From Mercurialis annua (lineage: Eukaryota > Streptophyta > Magnoliopsida > Malpighiales > Euphorbiaceae): a DNA stretch of 64,000 bases. Location: assembly GCF_937616625.2 (NCBI RefSeq), contig NC_065576.1, positions 24,536,628-24,600,627 on the forward strand, written 5' to 3'. The notes beneath the pieces were generated by a model, which saw only the letters and a program-made list of their open reading frames with translations, was not told the DNA's origin and searched no databases. Positions 24,601 through 41,700 of this stretch are shown piece after piece (position 1 is the stretch's first letter; the number at the start of each line of letters is the position of its first letter). The position numbers and the translations under genes were made by a program.

Positions 24601-26170
24601 TATATCCTAACCACACTTAGGTAATCGGAATAATACGTTAGAGAGGCTTGTGACGCGATATACTAATATAGCGTCACTTTTCACGCACACTTTGCGTAAT
24701 ATAACTTAACCATGCTTAGATAATCGGAACGACGAGTTAAAGAGACTTGAGACGCGACATACTAATCTAGCCTCAATTTTCATGCACACTTTGCTTCATA
24801 TAACGTAACCATATTTAGGTAATCGGAATGACGCCTTACAGAGACTTGAGACGGGACATACTAATCTAGAGTAAATTTTCACGCACACTTTGCATAAAAT
24901 AACCTAACCGTGCTTAGGTAATTGGAACGACGCGTTAGAGAAACTTATGACGCGACATACTAATCTAGCGTCACTTTTCACGCACACTTTGTGTAATTTA
25001 ACCTAACCATGCTTTGGTAATCTAAACGACGCGTTAAAGAGACTTGGGAAGAAACATACTAATCTAGCGTCAATTTTCACGCACACTTTGCGTAATATAA
25101 CCTAACCATGCTTAGGTAATCGAAACGACGAATTATAGAGACCTGAGATGCGACTTACTAATCTTGTGTCATTTTTCACGCACTATTTGCAATATAACCT
25201 AACCATGCTTAGGTAATCGGAACGACACGTTAGAGAGACTTGTGACGCAACATACTAATCTAGCGCAACTTTTCACGCACACTTTGGGTAATATAACCTA
25301 ACCATGCTTAGGTAATCGAAACGACGCGTTAAAAAGACTTGAGACACGACATACTAACCTAGTGTCACTTTTCACGCACACTTTGTGTAAAATAACCTAA
25401 CAATGCTTAGGTATTCAGAAGGATGCGTTAAAGATACTTGAGATGCAACATACTATTATATTGTCACTTTTCATACACACTTTGTGTAATATAACCTAAC
25501 CATGCATAGGTAATAAGAATGACGCGTTAGAGACACTTGTGACACGACATAAACATGCTAATCGAAACGACGGGTTAAAGAGACTTCAGATGCGACATAG
25601 CAATCTAGCGGCACTTTTCACTTACATTTTGCTTAGTTTAACCTAACCATGCTTAGGTAATTGAACGACGCGTTAGAGAAACTTGTGACGCGACATACTA
25701 ATCTAGCGTCACTTTTCCACCACACTTTGCGTAATATAACCTAACCATGCATAGGTAATCAGAATGTCGCTTTAGAGAGACTTGTGACACAACATACAAA
25801 TCTAGCGTTACTTTTCACGCACACTTTGTGTAATATTACCTCGGAAAGACGCGTTAGAGAGACTTGTGACGCAGCATAAGGATGGTAAACAAAACGACGT
25901 GTTAAAGAAACTTAAGATGCGACATACTAATTTAGCAGCACTTTTAACGCGCACTTGGAGTAAAATACAACCTAACCATTCTTATTGAATCGGAACGACG
26001 CGTTAGAGAGACTTAAGACGCGACATACTAATCTAGCGTCACTATTCTCGCACTCTCTGCGTAATATAACCTAACAATGCTCAGGTAATCGGAACAACGC
26101 GTTAACGAGACTTGTGACGCGACATGCTAATTTGGCATCACTTTTCACGCAAACTTTGCGTAAATATAAC

Positions 26171-26764
26171 CTAACCATGCTTAGGTAATCGGATAGACGC
26201 GTTAAAGAGACTTAAGACGCGACATACTAATCTAGCGTCACTTTTCACGGACACTTTGTGTAATATAATGTAACCATGCTTAGGTAATCGGAACAACGCG
26301 TTAAAGAGACTTGAGATGCGATATACTAATCTAGCAATACTTTTCAAGCTTACTTTGTGTAGATTAACCGAACCATGCATAGGTAATCGGGACGATGTGT
26401 TAAAGACACTTGAGAAGTGACAAACTAATCTAGCGTCACTTTTCACGCACACTTTGCGCAATATAACCTAACCATGCTTAGGTAATCGGAACGACGCGTT
26501 AAAGAGACTTGAGACGCGACATACTAATCTAGCGTCACTTTTCACGGACACTTTGTGTAATATAATGTAACCATGCTTAGGTAATCGGAACAACGCGTTA
26601 AAGACACTTGAGATGCGATATACAAATCTAGCAATACTTTTCAGGCATACTTTGTGTAGAATAACCCAACCATGCTTAGGTAATCGGGACGAAGCGTTAA
26701 CGACACTTGAGAAGTGACAAAGTAATCTAGCGTCACTTTTCACGCACACTTTGCGCAATGTAGC
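26171..26764. repeat. three-monomer tandem duplication (2 x 297 bp)
   Basis: The segments starting at 26171 and 26468 are nearly the same over 297 bp (exactly three monomers). They include the private variants 'ggacactttgtgtaatataa' and 'gagaagtgacaaa' in the same positions. Both encode the same 96-codon chance ORF on the - strand. Confidence 0.85.
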
Positions 26765-29700
26765 CTAACCATTCTTAGGTAATCGGAACGACGCGTTTAA
26801 GAGACTTAGGACGCGACATACTAATCTATCATCACTATTCTCGCACTCTTTGCTTATAACCAAACTATGATTAGGCAGTCGGAACGACTCGTTAAAGAGA
26901 TATGTGACGCGACATACCTATTGTAACTTTTCACGCACACTTTGCATAATATAACCTAACCATGGTTAGGTAATGGGAACAAGGCGTTAGAGAGACATTT
27001 GATGCGATATACTAATTTAGCGTCACTTTTCACGCACACTTTGTTGAAAAGTTATAACCTAAACATGCTTAGGTAATTGGAACGACGAGTTAGAGTGACT
27101 TCTGACACGACATAAGCATGGTAATCGAAACGACGCGTTAAAGAGACTGTAGACGCGCCATACTAATCTAGCGTCACTTTTTACAAACACTTTGCGTAAT
27201 ATAACTAACCATGCTTAGGTAATCGGTATGACGCGTTAAAGAGACTTGAGAAGCGACATACCAATCTAGCATCACTTTTTACGCACACTTTGCGTAAATA
27301 TAACCTAACCATGCTTAGTTAATCGGAACGACGTGTTAGAGAGACTTGTGACGCGACATAAACATGATGCATTAAAGAGACTTGAGACGCGCCAAACTAA
27401 TCTAGCGTCACCTCTTACGCACACTTCGTGTAACCTAACCTAACCATGCTTAGGTAATTGGAACGACGCGTTAAAGAGAATTGAGTCGTAATATACTAAT
27501 CTAGCGTCACTTTTCACGCACACTTTGCATAATATCACCTAACCATGCTTAGGTAATGGAACGACGCGTTAGATAAACTGGTGAAGTGATATACTAATCT
27601 AGGGTTACGTTTCATGCACACTTTGCGTAATATAACCTAACCATGCTTAGGTAATCGGAACGACGCGTTAGAGATACTTGTAATGCGACATAAACATGGT
27701 TATCAAAATGACGCGTTAAACAGACTTGAGACCCGGCATACTAATCTAGCGTCATTTTTCATGCTCACATTGCGTAATATAACCATGCTTAGGTAATTGG
27801 AATGACGCGTTAAAGAGACTTGAGATGCGACATACTAATCTAGCGTCTTTTTTCACGCACACCTTGCGTAATATAACCTAATAATGATTAGGTAATGGAA
27901 CGACGCGTTAAAGAGACTTGTGACGTGACGTACTAATCTTGCATCACGTTACACGCACAATTTGCGTAATATAACCATTAGGTAATCGAAATGACGCGTT
28001 AAAGAGACTTGGGACGCGACATACTAATCTAGCAGCACTTTTAACGCACACTTTGGGTTAATATAACCTAACAATGCTTAAGTGTAATTGGAACGACGCG
28101 TTAAAGAGACTTGAGATGCAACATACTTATCTAGCGACACTTTTCGCGCACACTTTTCATAATATAATCTAACCATGCTTAGGTAATCGGAACGACGCAT
28201 TAAAGAGACTTGAGACGCGCCATATTAATCTAGCATCACTTCATACGAACACCTTCTGTAATATAACCTAACCATTCTTAGGTAATCGGAACGACACGTT
28301 AAAGAGACTTGCGACACGACATACTAATCTAGCATCGCTTTTCACGCACACTTTGCGTAATATAACCTAACTATGCTTAGGTAATCGGAACGACGTGTTA
28401 AACAGACTTGAGACGCGACATACTAATCTAGCATCACTTTTCACGCACGCTTTGCGTAATATAACCTAACCATACTTAGGTAATCGGAAAAACGCGTTAA
28501 AGAGAATTGAGATGCGACATACCAATCTAGTGTCACTTTTCAAGCACAATTTGCGTAATATAACCTAACCATGCGTAGGTAATCAGAACGACGCGTTAAA
28601 GAGACTTGACATCTGACATACTAATCTAGCGTCGCTTTTCACGCACTCTTTGTGTAATATAACTTAACGATGCTTAGGTAATCGGAACGACGCGTTAAAT
28701 AGACTTGAGACGCGACATACTAATCTATTGTCACTTTTTACTCACACTTTGCATAATATAACCTAACCATGCTTAGGTAATCGGAACGACACGTTAAATA
28801 GACTTGCGACGCGACATTTTAATCAATTGTAATTTTTAATTCACACTCTGCGTAATATAACCTAACCATGCTTTGGTAATTGGAACAACGCGTTAGAGAA
28901 AGTTGTGAGGCGACATAGACATGGTAATCGAAACGACACGTTAAATAGACTTAATACGTGCCATACTAATCTATCATCACTTTTTACGCACACTTGCGTA
29001 ATATAACCTGACCATGCTTAGGAAATTAGAACGACGTGTTAAAGAGACTTGAGATGTCACATACTAATCTAGCATCACTTTTCACGCACATTTTTCTTAA
29101 TATAACCTAACCATGCTTAGGTAATCGGAATAATGCGTTAAAGAGAATTGAGACGCGACAAATTAATCTAGCGTCACTTTTCAAGCACACTTTGTGTAAT
29201 ATAACATAACCATGCTGAGGTAATCCGAACGACGAATTAAAGAGACTTGAGTCGCGACATACTAATCTAGCGTCACTTTTCACGCACATTTTACGTAATA
29301 TAACCTAACCATGCATAGGTAATCGGAACGACGCGTTAGAGAGCCTTGTGACAAAAATTAAACATGATAATCGAAACGACGCGTTAAACGGACTTGAGAC
29401 GCGCCACATTAATCTAGCGTCAATATTTACACACACTTTGCCTACTATAACCTAACCACGTATAGGTAATCGGAACGACGCGTCAAAGAGACTTGAGACG
29501 CGACATACTAATCTAGCGTCACTTTTCTCGCACACTTTACCTAATATAAACTAACCATGCTTGGGTAATTGGAACGACGCGTTAAATAGACTTGAGACGC
29601 GCCATACAAATCTATTGTCACTTTTCACGCACACTTTGCGTAATATAACCAAACCATGCTTATGTAATCGGAACGACGCGTTAAAGACACTTGAGACGCG

Positions 29701-32700
29701 ACATACTAATCTAGAGTCAGTTTTCACGCACACTTTGCGTAATATCGCCTAACCATGCTTAGGTAATCGGAACGACGCGTTAAATAGACTTTAGACGCAA
29801 CATACTAATCAATTGTCAGTTTTCACGCACACTTTGCGTAATATAACCTAACCATGCTTAGGTAATTGGAACGACGCGTTAGAGAGCCTTGTAACGCGAC
29901 ATAGTAATCTATTGTTACTTTTCACGCACACTTTGCGTAGTAGAATGCTTTAATAATCGGAACGACGCGTTAGTTGTGACGCGACATAAGTATGGTAATC
30001 GAAACGACGCGTTACAGAGACTTGAAATGCGACATACTAATCTAGCGTCACTTTTCATGCAAACTTTGCATAATTTAACCTAACCATGCTTACGTAATTG
30101 GAACGACGTGTAAAAGAGCCTTGAGACGCGACATACTAATCTAGTGTCACTTTTCGCGCACACTGCGTAGTATAACTTAACCATGCTTAGCAAATCGTAA
30201 CGACACGTTAAATACACTTGCGAAGCGACATTCTAATCAATTGTAATTTTCCACTCATACTCTGCGTAATATAACCTAACCATGCTTTGGTAATTGAAAC
30301 GACGCGTTAGAGAAAGTTGTGACGCGAGATAAGCATGGTAATCGAAACGACGCGTTAAATAGACTTAAGACGCGCCATACTAATCTTTCATCACTTTTTA
30401 CGCACACTTGCGTAATATAACCAAATCGTGCTTTGGAAATTAGAACGACGTGTTAAAGAGACTTGAGAAGTCACATACTAGTCTAGCGTCACTTTTCACG
30501 CACACTTTGCGTAATATTACATAACCATGCTAAGGTAATCGTGGCGACGCGTTATATAGACTTGAAACGCGACATACTAGTCTAGCGTCTCTTTTCACGC
30601 ACACTTTGCTTAATGTAACCTAACCATGCTTAGGTAACCAGAACAACGCGTTAAAGAGAATTGAGACGCGACAAATTAATCTAGCGTCACTTTTCAAGCA
30701 CACTTTGCGTAATATAACATAACCATGTTTAGGTAATTAGAACGACACCTTAAAGAGACTAAACGCGGCATACTAATCTAGCGTCACTTTTCACGAACAT
30801 TTTACGTAATATAACCTAACCATGCTTAAGTAATCAGAACGACGCGTTAGAGAGCCTTGTGACGCGACATAAGAATGGTCATCGAAACGACGCGTTTAAT
30901 AGATTTAAGACGCGCCATACTAATAATCTATCATCACTTTATACGCACACTTGCGTAATATAACCAAACCACGCTTAGGAAATTACAACGACGAGTTAAA
31001 GAGACTTGAGACTTCACATACTAATCTAGCGTCACTATTCACGCGCACTTTGCGTAATATAACCTAACCATGCTAAGGTAATCGTAACAACGCGTTACAG
31101 AGACCTAAAATGCGATATACTAATCTAGCATCTCTTTTCACCCACACTTTGCTTAATATAACCAAACCATGCTTAGGTAATCAGAACGACGCGTTTAAGA
31201 GAATTGAGACGCGACAAATTAATCTAGCGTCACATTTCAAACACACATTGCGTAATATAACATAATCATGCTTAGGTAATCAGAACCACGCCTTAAAGAG
31301 ACTTGAGACGCGGCATACTAATCTAACTTCACTTTTTACGCACATTTTACATAATATAACCTAACCATGCTTAGGTAATCGGAACGACGCGTTAGAGAGC
31401 CTTGTGACGCGACATAATCATGGAAATCGAAACGACGCGTTAAACAGACTTGAGACGCGCCATACTAATCTAGCGTCAATTTTCACACACACTTTCCGTA
31501 ATAAAACCTAACCATGCTTAGGTAATCGGAACGACGCGTTAAAGAGACTTGAGATGCAACATACTAATCTAGCGTCACTTTTCTCGCACACTTTACCTAA
31601 TATAACCTAACCATGCTTAGGTAATCGGAACGACGCGTTAAATAGACTTGAGACGCAACATAGTAATCTATTGTTACTTTTCACGCACACTATGCGTAAT
31701 ATAACCTAACCATGCTTAGGTAATCGGAACGACGCGTTAAAGAGACTTGAGACGCGACAAACAAATCTAGTGTCACTTTTCACGCACATTTTGCCTAATA
31801 TAACCTAACCATGCCTGGGTAATAAGAACGACACGTTAAACAGACTTGAGACGCGACATACTAATCTAGCGTTGCCGTAATATGACCTAACCATGCTTAG
31901 GTAATTAGAACGACGTGTTAAAGAGATTTCTGACGCGACATAAGCATGGTAATCGATAGGACGCGTTAAAGAGACTTTAGACGCGCCGTATTAATCTCGC
32001 GTCGCTTTTTTACGCACACATTGCGTAATTTACCCTAACCATACTTAGGTAATCAAAACAATGCATTGAAGACACTTGAGACACGACATACTCATCTAGC
32101 GTCAGTTTTCACGCACACTTTGCGTAATATAACCTAACCATGCATAGGTAATTGGAACGATGCGATAAAGAGACTTGAGACGCGACAAACTAATCTAGCG
32201 TCACTTTTCACGAACACTCTGCGTAATATAGCCTAATCATGCTTAGGTAATCGGAACGACACGTTAGAGAGACTTGTGACGCGACATAGCCATGGTAATC
32301 GAAACGACGCGTTAAAGAGACTTGAGATGCGCCATACTAATCTTGCATCACTTTTCACGCACACTGTGCATAATAAAACATAACCATGCTTAGGTAATCG
32401 AAACGACGCGTTAAATAGACTTGAGACCCGACATACTAATCTATTATCATTATTTACGCACACTTTGCACAATATAACCTAACCATGCTTAGGTAATCGG
32501 AACGATGCGTTAGAGTGACTTGTGACGCGACATAAGCATGATAATCAAAACGACGCGTTAAAGAGACTTGAGACGCGACTTACTAATCTAGCGTCACTTT
32601 TCACGCGCACTTTGCCTAATATAACCAAACCATGCTTAGGTAATCGGAATGACTTTTTTCATTTTTCACGCACACTTTTCGTAATTTACCCTAACCATAC

Positions 32701-35700
32701 TTAGGTAATCGGAACAACGCGTTAGAGAGACTTGAGACGAGCCATATTAATCTAGCGTCACTTTTTTACGCACACTTTGCATAATATAGACTAACCATGC
32801 TTAGGTAATCGAAACAACGCGTTAAAGACACTTGAGACGCGACATACTCATCTAGCGTCAGTCTTCACGCACACTTTGCATAATATAATCTAAACATGCC
32901 TATGTAATCGGAACAACGAGTTAAAGAGACTTGTGACGCAACATACTAATCTATTGTTACTTTACACGCACACTTTGCATTATAACCTAACCATGCTTTG
33001 TTAATCGAACGACGCGTTAGAGAAACTTGTGACACGACATATGCATTATAATTGAAACGATGCGTTAATGAGAGCTGAGAAGCGACAAACTAATCTAGCG
33101 TCACGTTTCACGCACACTCTGCGCAATGTAGCCTAACCGTGCTTAGGTAATCGGAACGACGAGTTAGAGAGACTTGTGACGCTACATAACCATGGTAATC
33201 GAAACGATGTGTTAAAGTGACTTGAGGCGCGCCATACTAATCTTGCATCACTTTTCACGCACACTATGCATAATAAAACATAACCATGCTTAGGTAATCG
33301 GAACGACGCGTTAAATAGACTTGAGATGCGACATACTTATCTATTATAATTATTCATGCACACTTTGCTTATTATACCTAACCATGCTTAGCTAATCGGA
33401 ATGATGCGTTAGAGTGACTTGTGACGCGACAAAAGCATGATAATCGAAACGCCGCGTTAAAATGACTTGAGACGCTACTTACTAATCTAGCGTCACTTTT
33501 CACGCACACTTTACGTACTATAACCGAAACATGCTTAGGTAATCGGAACGAAGCATTAAATAGACTTGAGACGCGACGTACTTATCTATTATCATTATTT
33601 ATGCACACTTTGCGTAATATACCTAACCATGCTTAGGTAATCGGAACGATGCGTTAGAGTGACTTGTGACGCGACATAAGCACGAAAATCGAAACGCCGT
33701 GTTAAAGTGACTTGAGACGCGACTTATTAATCTAGCGTCACTTTTCAAGAACACTTTGCGTAATATAACCTTACCATGCTTAGGTAATTGGAAGGTCGCG
33801 TTAGAGAGAGTTGTGACGGGACATAAACAAGGTAATCGAAACGATGCGTTAAATAGACTTGAGACGTTCCATACTAATCTATCGTCACATTTTACGCACA
33901 CTTTGCGTAATATAACCTAACCATGCTTAGAAAATCGGAACGAGGTGTTAAAGAGACTTGAGACGCGACATACTAATCTAGCATCACTTTTCATGCACAG
34001 TATGCGTAATATAACCTAAACATGTTTAGGTAATCGGAACATCGCGTTACAGAGACTTGAGACGCGACAAATTAATCTAGCCTCACTTTTCAACCACACT
34101 TTGCGTAATATAACTTAACCATGCATTGGTGATAGGAACGACGAGTTAAAGAGACCTGAGATGCGCCATACTAATCTATCGTCACTCTTCACTCACACTT
34201 TGCGTAATATAACCTTACTATGCATAGGTAATTGGAACGACGCGTTAACAGACTTGAGACGCGACATACTAATCTAGCGTCACTTTTCACGCACGCTTTG
34301 CGTAATATAACCTAACCATGCTTAGTTAATCGGAACAACGCGTTCAAGAGAATTGAGACGCGACATACTAATCTAGCGTCACTTTTAATGCACACTTTGT
34401 GTAATATAACCTAACGATGCATATGAAATCTGAATAACATGTTAGATAGACTTAAGACGCGACATACAAATCTATTGTCATTTCTCACGCACGCTTTGCG
34501 TAATACAACCTAACCATGCTTAAGTAATTGGAAGACGCGTTAAATAGACTTGAGACGCGATATACTAATCCATTGTCATTTTTCACGCACACTTTGCGTA
34601 ATACATTCTAACTATGCTTAGGTAATCTGAACGACGCGTTAGAGAGACTTCTGACGCAACATAAGCATGGTAATCGATACGACGCGCTAAAGAGACTTGA
34701 GACACGCCATACTAATCTAGCGTCACTTTTTACACACACGTTGCGTAATATAACCTAACCATAAGGGTGATCGGAACGACGCGTTAAAGAGACTTGAGAC
34801 GCGACATACTAATCTAGCGTCACTCTTCACGCAAACTTTGCCTAATATAACCTAACCATGCTTAGGTAATCCTAACGACGCGTTAAAAAGACTTGAGACG
34901 CGACATACTAATCAAGCGTCCCTTTTCACGCACGCTTTGCGTAATATAACCTAACCATGCTTAGGTAATTGGAACGACACGTTAAATAGACTTGAGACGC
35001 GATATACTAATCTACTGTCATTTTTCATGCACACTTTGCGTAATATAACCTAACCACGCTTAGGTAATCAGAACGACGCGTTAGAGAGACTTCTGACGAG
35101 ACATATGCATGGTAATCGATACGGCGCGTTAAAGAGACTTGAGACGCGCCATATTAACTAGCGTCACTTTTTACGCACACTTTGCGTAATATAACCTAAC
35201 CATGCTTAGGAAATCGGAACGACACGTTAGAGAGACTTGAGACGCTACAAATTAATCTAGCCTCACTTTTCAAGCACACATTGCGTAATATAACCTAACC
35301 ATGCTTAGGTAATCGGAACGAAGCGCTAAAGAGACTTGAGACGCGGCATACTAATCTAACATAACTTTTCACGCACACTTTTTGTAATATAACCTAACCA
35401 TGCTTAGGTAATCAAAACGACACGTTAGAGAGACTTGTGACGCGACATAAGCATTGTAATCGAAACGAAGCGTTAAATAGACTTGTGACGAAAAAAACTA
35501 ATATAGGGTCACTTTTTACGCACACTTTGGATAGTATTCTTAACCATACTATATCTAACCATGCTTAGGTAATCAGAACGACGCGTTAAAGAGATTTGAG
35601 ACGCGACATACTAATCCATTGATCCTTTTCACGCACACTTTGCGTACTATAACCTAACCAGGCTTAGGAAATCGGAACGCCGTGTTAGAGAGACTTATGA

Positions 35701-38700
35701 CGCGACATAAGCATGGTAATCGAAATGACGCGTTACAGAGACTTGAGACGCGACATACTAATCTAGCGTCACTTTTCACGCAAACTTTGCGTAATATAAC
35801 CTAACCATGCTTAGGTAGTCGGAACAACGCGTTAAAGAGAATTGACACGTGACAAATTAATCTAGCGTCACTTTTCAAGAACACTTTGCGTAACATAACC
35901 TAACCATGGTTATGTAATCGGAACAACACGTTAAAGAGACTACTGAATACGCACACTTTACGTAATATAACCTAACCATGCTTAGGTATGCGAAGCGACG
36001 TGTTAGAGAGACTTGTGACCCGACATAAGAATGGTAATCGAAACAACGCGTTAAATAGACTTGAGACGCGACATACTAATCTAGCATTACTTTACACACA
36101 CACTTTGCCTAATATAACCTAACCATTCTTAGGTAATCGGAACTACGCGTTAAATAGACATGAGAGGTGACATACTAATCTAGCGTCACTTTTCACGCAC
36201 GCTTTGTGTAATATAACCTAACCATGCTTAGGTAATCGGAACAACGCGTTAAAGAGAATTGAGATGCGACTTACTAATCTAGCGTCAATTTTCCTGCACA
36301 CTTTGCATAATATAACCTAACCATGCTTAGGTAATCGGAACGACGTGTTAGATACACTTAAAACGCGACATACTAATCTATTGTCATTTTACACGCACAC
36401 TTTGTGTAATATAGCAAAACCATGCTTAAGTAATTGGAACGACACGTTAAATAGACTTGAGACGCGATATACTAATCTATTGTCATTTTTCACGCACACT
36501 TTGCGTAATATAACCTAACCATGCTTAGGTAATTCGAACGACGCGTTTGAGAGACTTCTGTCGCGACATAAGCATGGTAATCGTAACTACGCATTAAAGA
36601 GACTTGAGACGAAACATACTCATATAGGGTCACTTTTTACGCACACTTTGCGTAAGATAACTTAACCTTTCTTACGTAATCGGAACGACGCGTTAAAGAG
36701 ACTTCAGACTGAACATACTAGTCTAGCGTCACTTTTCACGCACATTTTGCATAATATAACCTAACTATGCTTAGGTAATCGGAACGGCGCGCTAAAGAGA
36801 CTTGTAACGCGACATACTAATCTATTGATCCTTTTCATGCACGCTTTGCGTACTATAACCTAACCATGCATAGGTAATCGGAACGACGCGTTAGAGAGAC
36901 TTGTGACGGGACATATGCATGGTAATCGAAAAGAAGCGTTACGGACACTTGAGACTCGACATACTAATCTAGCAACACTTTCCACGCAAACTTTGTGTAA
37001 TATAACCATACCATGCTTAGGTAATCGGAATGACGCGTTAAACAGAATTGAGACGCGACAAATTAATCTTGCAACACGTTTTACGCACACCTTGCGTAAT
37101 ATAACCTAACCATGCTTAGGTAATAGGAACGACGCGTTAAATAGACTTGAAACGCGTCAAATTAATCTTGCGTCACGTTTTACGCACACCTTGCGTAATA
37201 TAACCTAACCATGCTTAGGTAATAGGAACGACGCGTTACAGAGACTTCTAACGCGACATAAGCAACATCGATACGACTCGTTAAAGAGACTTGAGACGCG
37301 CCATATTAATCTAGCGTCACTTTTGACACACACTTTGCGTAATATAACCTAACCATGCTTAGGAAATAAGAACGACGCGTTAGAGAGACTTGAGTCTCGA
37401 CATACTAATCTAGTGTCACTTTTCACGCACACTTTGCGTAATATAACCTAACCATGCTTAGAAAATCGGAGCGACGCGTTAAAGAGACTTGTGGCGCGAG
37501 ATAAACATGGTATTCGAAACGATGATATAAAGAGACTTGAGACGAAACATACATTACTAGGGTCAATTTTTACGCACACATTGCGTAATATAACCTAACC
37601 ATGCTTAGGTAATTGCAACGACGCGTTAAAGAGACTTGAGATTGGACATCCTAATCTAGCGTCACTTTTCAAGCACACTTTGCATAAATAACCTAACCAT
37701 TCTCAGGTAATCGACGCATTAAATAGACTTGAGACGCGACATACTAATTCATTGATCCTTTTCATGCACACTTATCGTACTATAGCCTAACCATGCTTAG
37801 TTAATCAGAATGAAGCTTTAGATAGACTTGTGACGCGACACTAGCATGGTAATCGAAACGACGTGTTAGAGAGACATGAGACGCGATGTACTAATCTAGC
37901 GTCCCTTTTCACGCAAACTTTGCGTAATATAACCTAACCATGCTTAGGTGATCGGAACGACGCATTAAAGAACCTGGAGACGCGACATTAAAATCTAGCG
38001 TCACGTTTTACGCACACCTTGCGTAATATAACCTAACCATGCTTAGGTAATACGAACAATTCGTTAAATAGACTTGAGACGTGACATCCGAATCTATTAT
38101 CATTTTTCACGCAACTTTGCATAATATACCCAAACCATGCTTAGGTAATCAGAACGACGCGTTAGAAAGACTTGTGACTCGACATAAGCATGGTAATCGA
38201 AACAATGCGTCAAAGAGACTTGAGACGTGCCATACTAATCTAGCGTCACTTTTTTACGCACACTTTGTGTAATATAACCTAACCACGGTAATCGTAACGA
38301 TGCGTTAAAGAAACTTTAGACGCGACATACTAATCAAGTTTCATTTTTCACGCACACTTTGCGTAATATAACCTAACCATGCGTAGGTAATTGGAACGAC
38401 GCGTTAAATAGAGTTGATACTGGACATACTATTCTAGGGTCACTTTTCACGCGCACTTTGCATAAATAACCTAACCATGCTTAGGCAATCGGAATGACGC
38501 ATGAAACAGACTTGAGACATGACATACTTATCAATTGATCCTTTTCACGCACACTTTGCGTATTATAACCTAACCATGCTTAGTTAATCAGAACGAAGCA
38601 TTAGAGAGACTTGTGACGCGATATAAGCATGGTAATCGAAAAAACGGGTAAAAGAGACATGAGATGCGACATATAAATCTAGTGTCACTTTTCACGCACA

Positions 38701-41700
38701 CTTTACGTAATATAACCTAATCATGTGTAGGTAATCAGAACGACGCGTTAAAGAAACTTGACATGCGACATACTGATCTAGCGTCACTTTTCATGCACGC
38801 TTTCCGTAATATAACCTAACCACTCTTAGGTAATCAGAACGACGCATTAAACAAACTTGAGACGCGATATACTAATCGAGCGTCACGTTTCGCGCACGCT
38901 TTGCGTAATATAACTAAACGATGCTTAGGTAATCGGAACGACGCGTTAAAGAGACATGTGATGCGACATACTAATCCAGCATCACTTTTCACGCACGCTT
39001 TGCATAATATAGCCTAACCATGATTAGGTAATCGTAACGACGCGTTAAATAGACTTGAGACGCGACATACTAATCTAGCGTCACTTTTCACGCACGCTTT
39101 GCGTAATATAACCTAACCATGCTTAGGTAATCGGAATAACAAGGAAAAGAGAATTGAGACGCGACATACTAATCTAGCGTCACTTTTCACGCACACTTTG
39201 CGTAATATAACCTAAGTATGCTTAGGTAATCAGGGGACGCGCTAAATAGGCTTGAGACGCGACATACTAATCTATCGTCACTTATCATGCACACTTTGCG
39301 TAATATAACCTAACCATGCTTAGGTAATCGGAATGACGCATTAAAGAGACTTGAGACGCGACATACTAAATCTATTGATCCTTTTCACTCACACTTTGCA
39401 TACTATAAACTAACCATGCATAGGTAATCGGAACGACGCGTTAGAGAGACTTGTGACGCGACATAAGCATGGTAATCGAACGACGCGTTAAAGAGACTTG
39501 AGACGCGACATACTAATCTAGCGTCACTTTTCACACAAACATTGCGTAATATAACCTAACCATGCTTAGTTAATCGGAACGACGCATTAAAGAGCCTTGA
39601 GACGCGACATACTAATCTAGTGTGACTTTTTACGCACACCCTGCGTAATATAACCTAACCATACTTAGGTAATAGGAACGACGTGTTAATTAGACTTGAG
39701 ACGCGACATACTAATCAATTGTCATTTTTCACGCACACTTCGCGTAATATAACCTAACCATGCTTAGGTAATCGGAACGACGCGTAAGAAAGACTTGTGA
39801 CTCGACATAAGCATGGTAATTGAAACGACGCGTTAAAGAGACTTGAAACACGTCATACGATTCTTGCGTCGCATTTTACGCACACTTTAATTAATATAAC
39901 CTAACCACGCTTAGGTAATCGGAACGACGCGTTAAAGAGACTTTAGACGCGACATACTAATCTAGGGTCACTTTTCACGTACAATTTGCATAATATAACT
40001 TAACCATGCATAGATAATCGGAACGACGCGTTAAAGAGACTTGAGACACAACATACTAATCTAGCGTCACTTTTCACTCACGCTTTACATAATATATGCT
40101 AACCATGCTTAGGTAATCGGAACAACGCGATAAAGATAATTGAGACGCAACATACTAAACCAGCGTGAATTTTCACGCACACTTTGCGTACTGTAACCTA
40201 ACCATGCTTAGGTAATCGGAACGACGCGTTAAATAGACATGAGACGCAACATACTAATCTATTGGCACTTTTCACAGACACTTTCCGTAATATAACCTAA
40301 CCATGTTTAGGTAATCGGAACGACGCGTTAAAGAGACTTGAGACACGACATACTAATCTATTGGTACTTTTCACACACACTTTGTGTACTATAACCGAAC
40401 CATACTTAGGTAATCGAAACGACGCGTTAGACAGACTTGTGACGTGACATAAGCATTGTAATTGTAACGACGCGTTAAATAGACTTGCGACGCGACATTT
40501 TAATCAATTGTAATTTTTAATTCACACTCTGCGTAATGTAACCTAACCATGCTTTGGTAATTGGAACGACGTGTTAGAGAAAGTTGTGAGGCGACATAAA
40601 CGACGCGTTAAAGAGACTTGAGACTCGACATACTAATCTAGCAACACTTTTCACGGACACTTTGCGCAATATAACATAACGATGCTGAGGTAATCGTAAC
40701 GACGCGTTAAAGAGAATTGAGATGCGATATACTAATCTAGCAATACTTTTCATGCATATTTTGCATAAAATAACCCAACCATGCTTATGTAATCAGGACG
40801 ACGCGTTAAAGAGACTTGAGAAGTGACATACTAATCTAGCATCACTTTTCACGCACACTTTGCGCAATGTAACCTAACCTTGCTTAGGTAATCGGAACGA
40901 CGCGTTAAAGAGACTTCAGACGCGGCTTAATAATCTAGCGTCACTTTTCCACCACACTTTGCGTAATAGAACCTAACCATGCTTAGGTAATCAGAATGAT
41001 ACGTTAGATAGACTTGTGACGCAATTTACAAATCTAGCGTTACTTTTCACGCACACTTTTTGTAATATAACCTATCCATGCGTAGCTAATCGGAATGACG
41101 CGTTAGAGAGACTTGTGACGCGGCATACACATATAGAGTCACCATTCTCGCACTCTTTGTGTAATATAACCTAACCATGCTTAGCTAATCGGAACGACGC
41201 GTTAAAGAGACTTGAGACGCGACATACTAATCTAGCGTCAGTTTTTACGCACACTTTGCTTAATATAATGAAACCATGCATAGGTAATCAGAAAGACGCG
41301 TTAAAGACACTTGTGATGTGACATACTAATCTAGCAGCACTTTTAACGCGCACTTGGAGTAATATAACCTAACCATTCTTAGGTAATCAGAACGACACGT
41401 TAAAGAGACTTAAGACGCGACATACTAATCTAGCGTCATTATTCTCGCACTCTTTGCTTATAACCAAACAATGCTTAGGCAATCGGAACGACTCGTTAAA
41501 GAGACTTGTGATGCGACATACTAATAATCTATTGTAACTTATCACGCACACTTTGCGTAATATAACCTAACCATGCTTAGGTAATCGGAACAAGGCGTTA
41601 GAGAGACTTGTGATGCGATATACTAATCTAGCGTCACTTTTCACGCACACTTTGTTGAAAAGTTATAACCTAAACATGCTTAGGTAATTGGAACGACGAG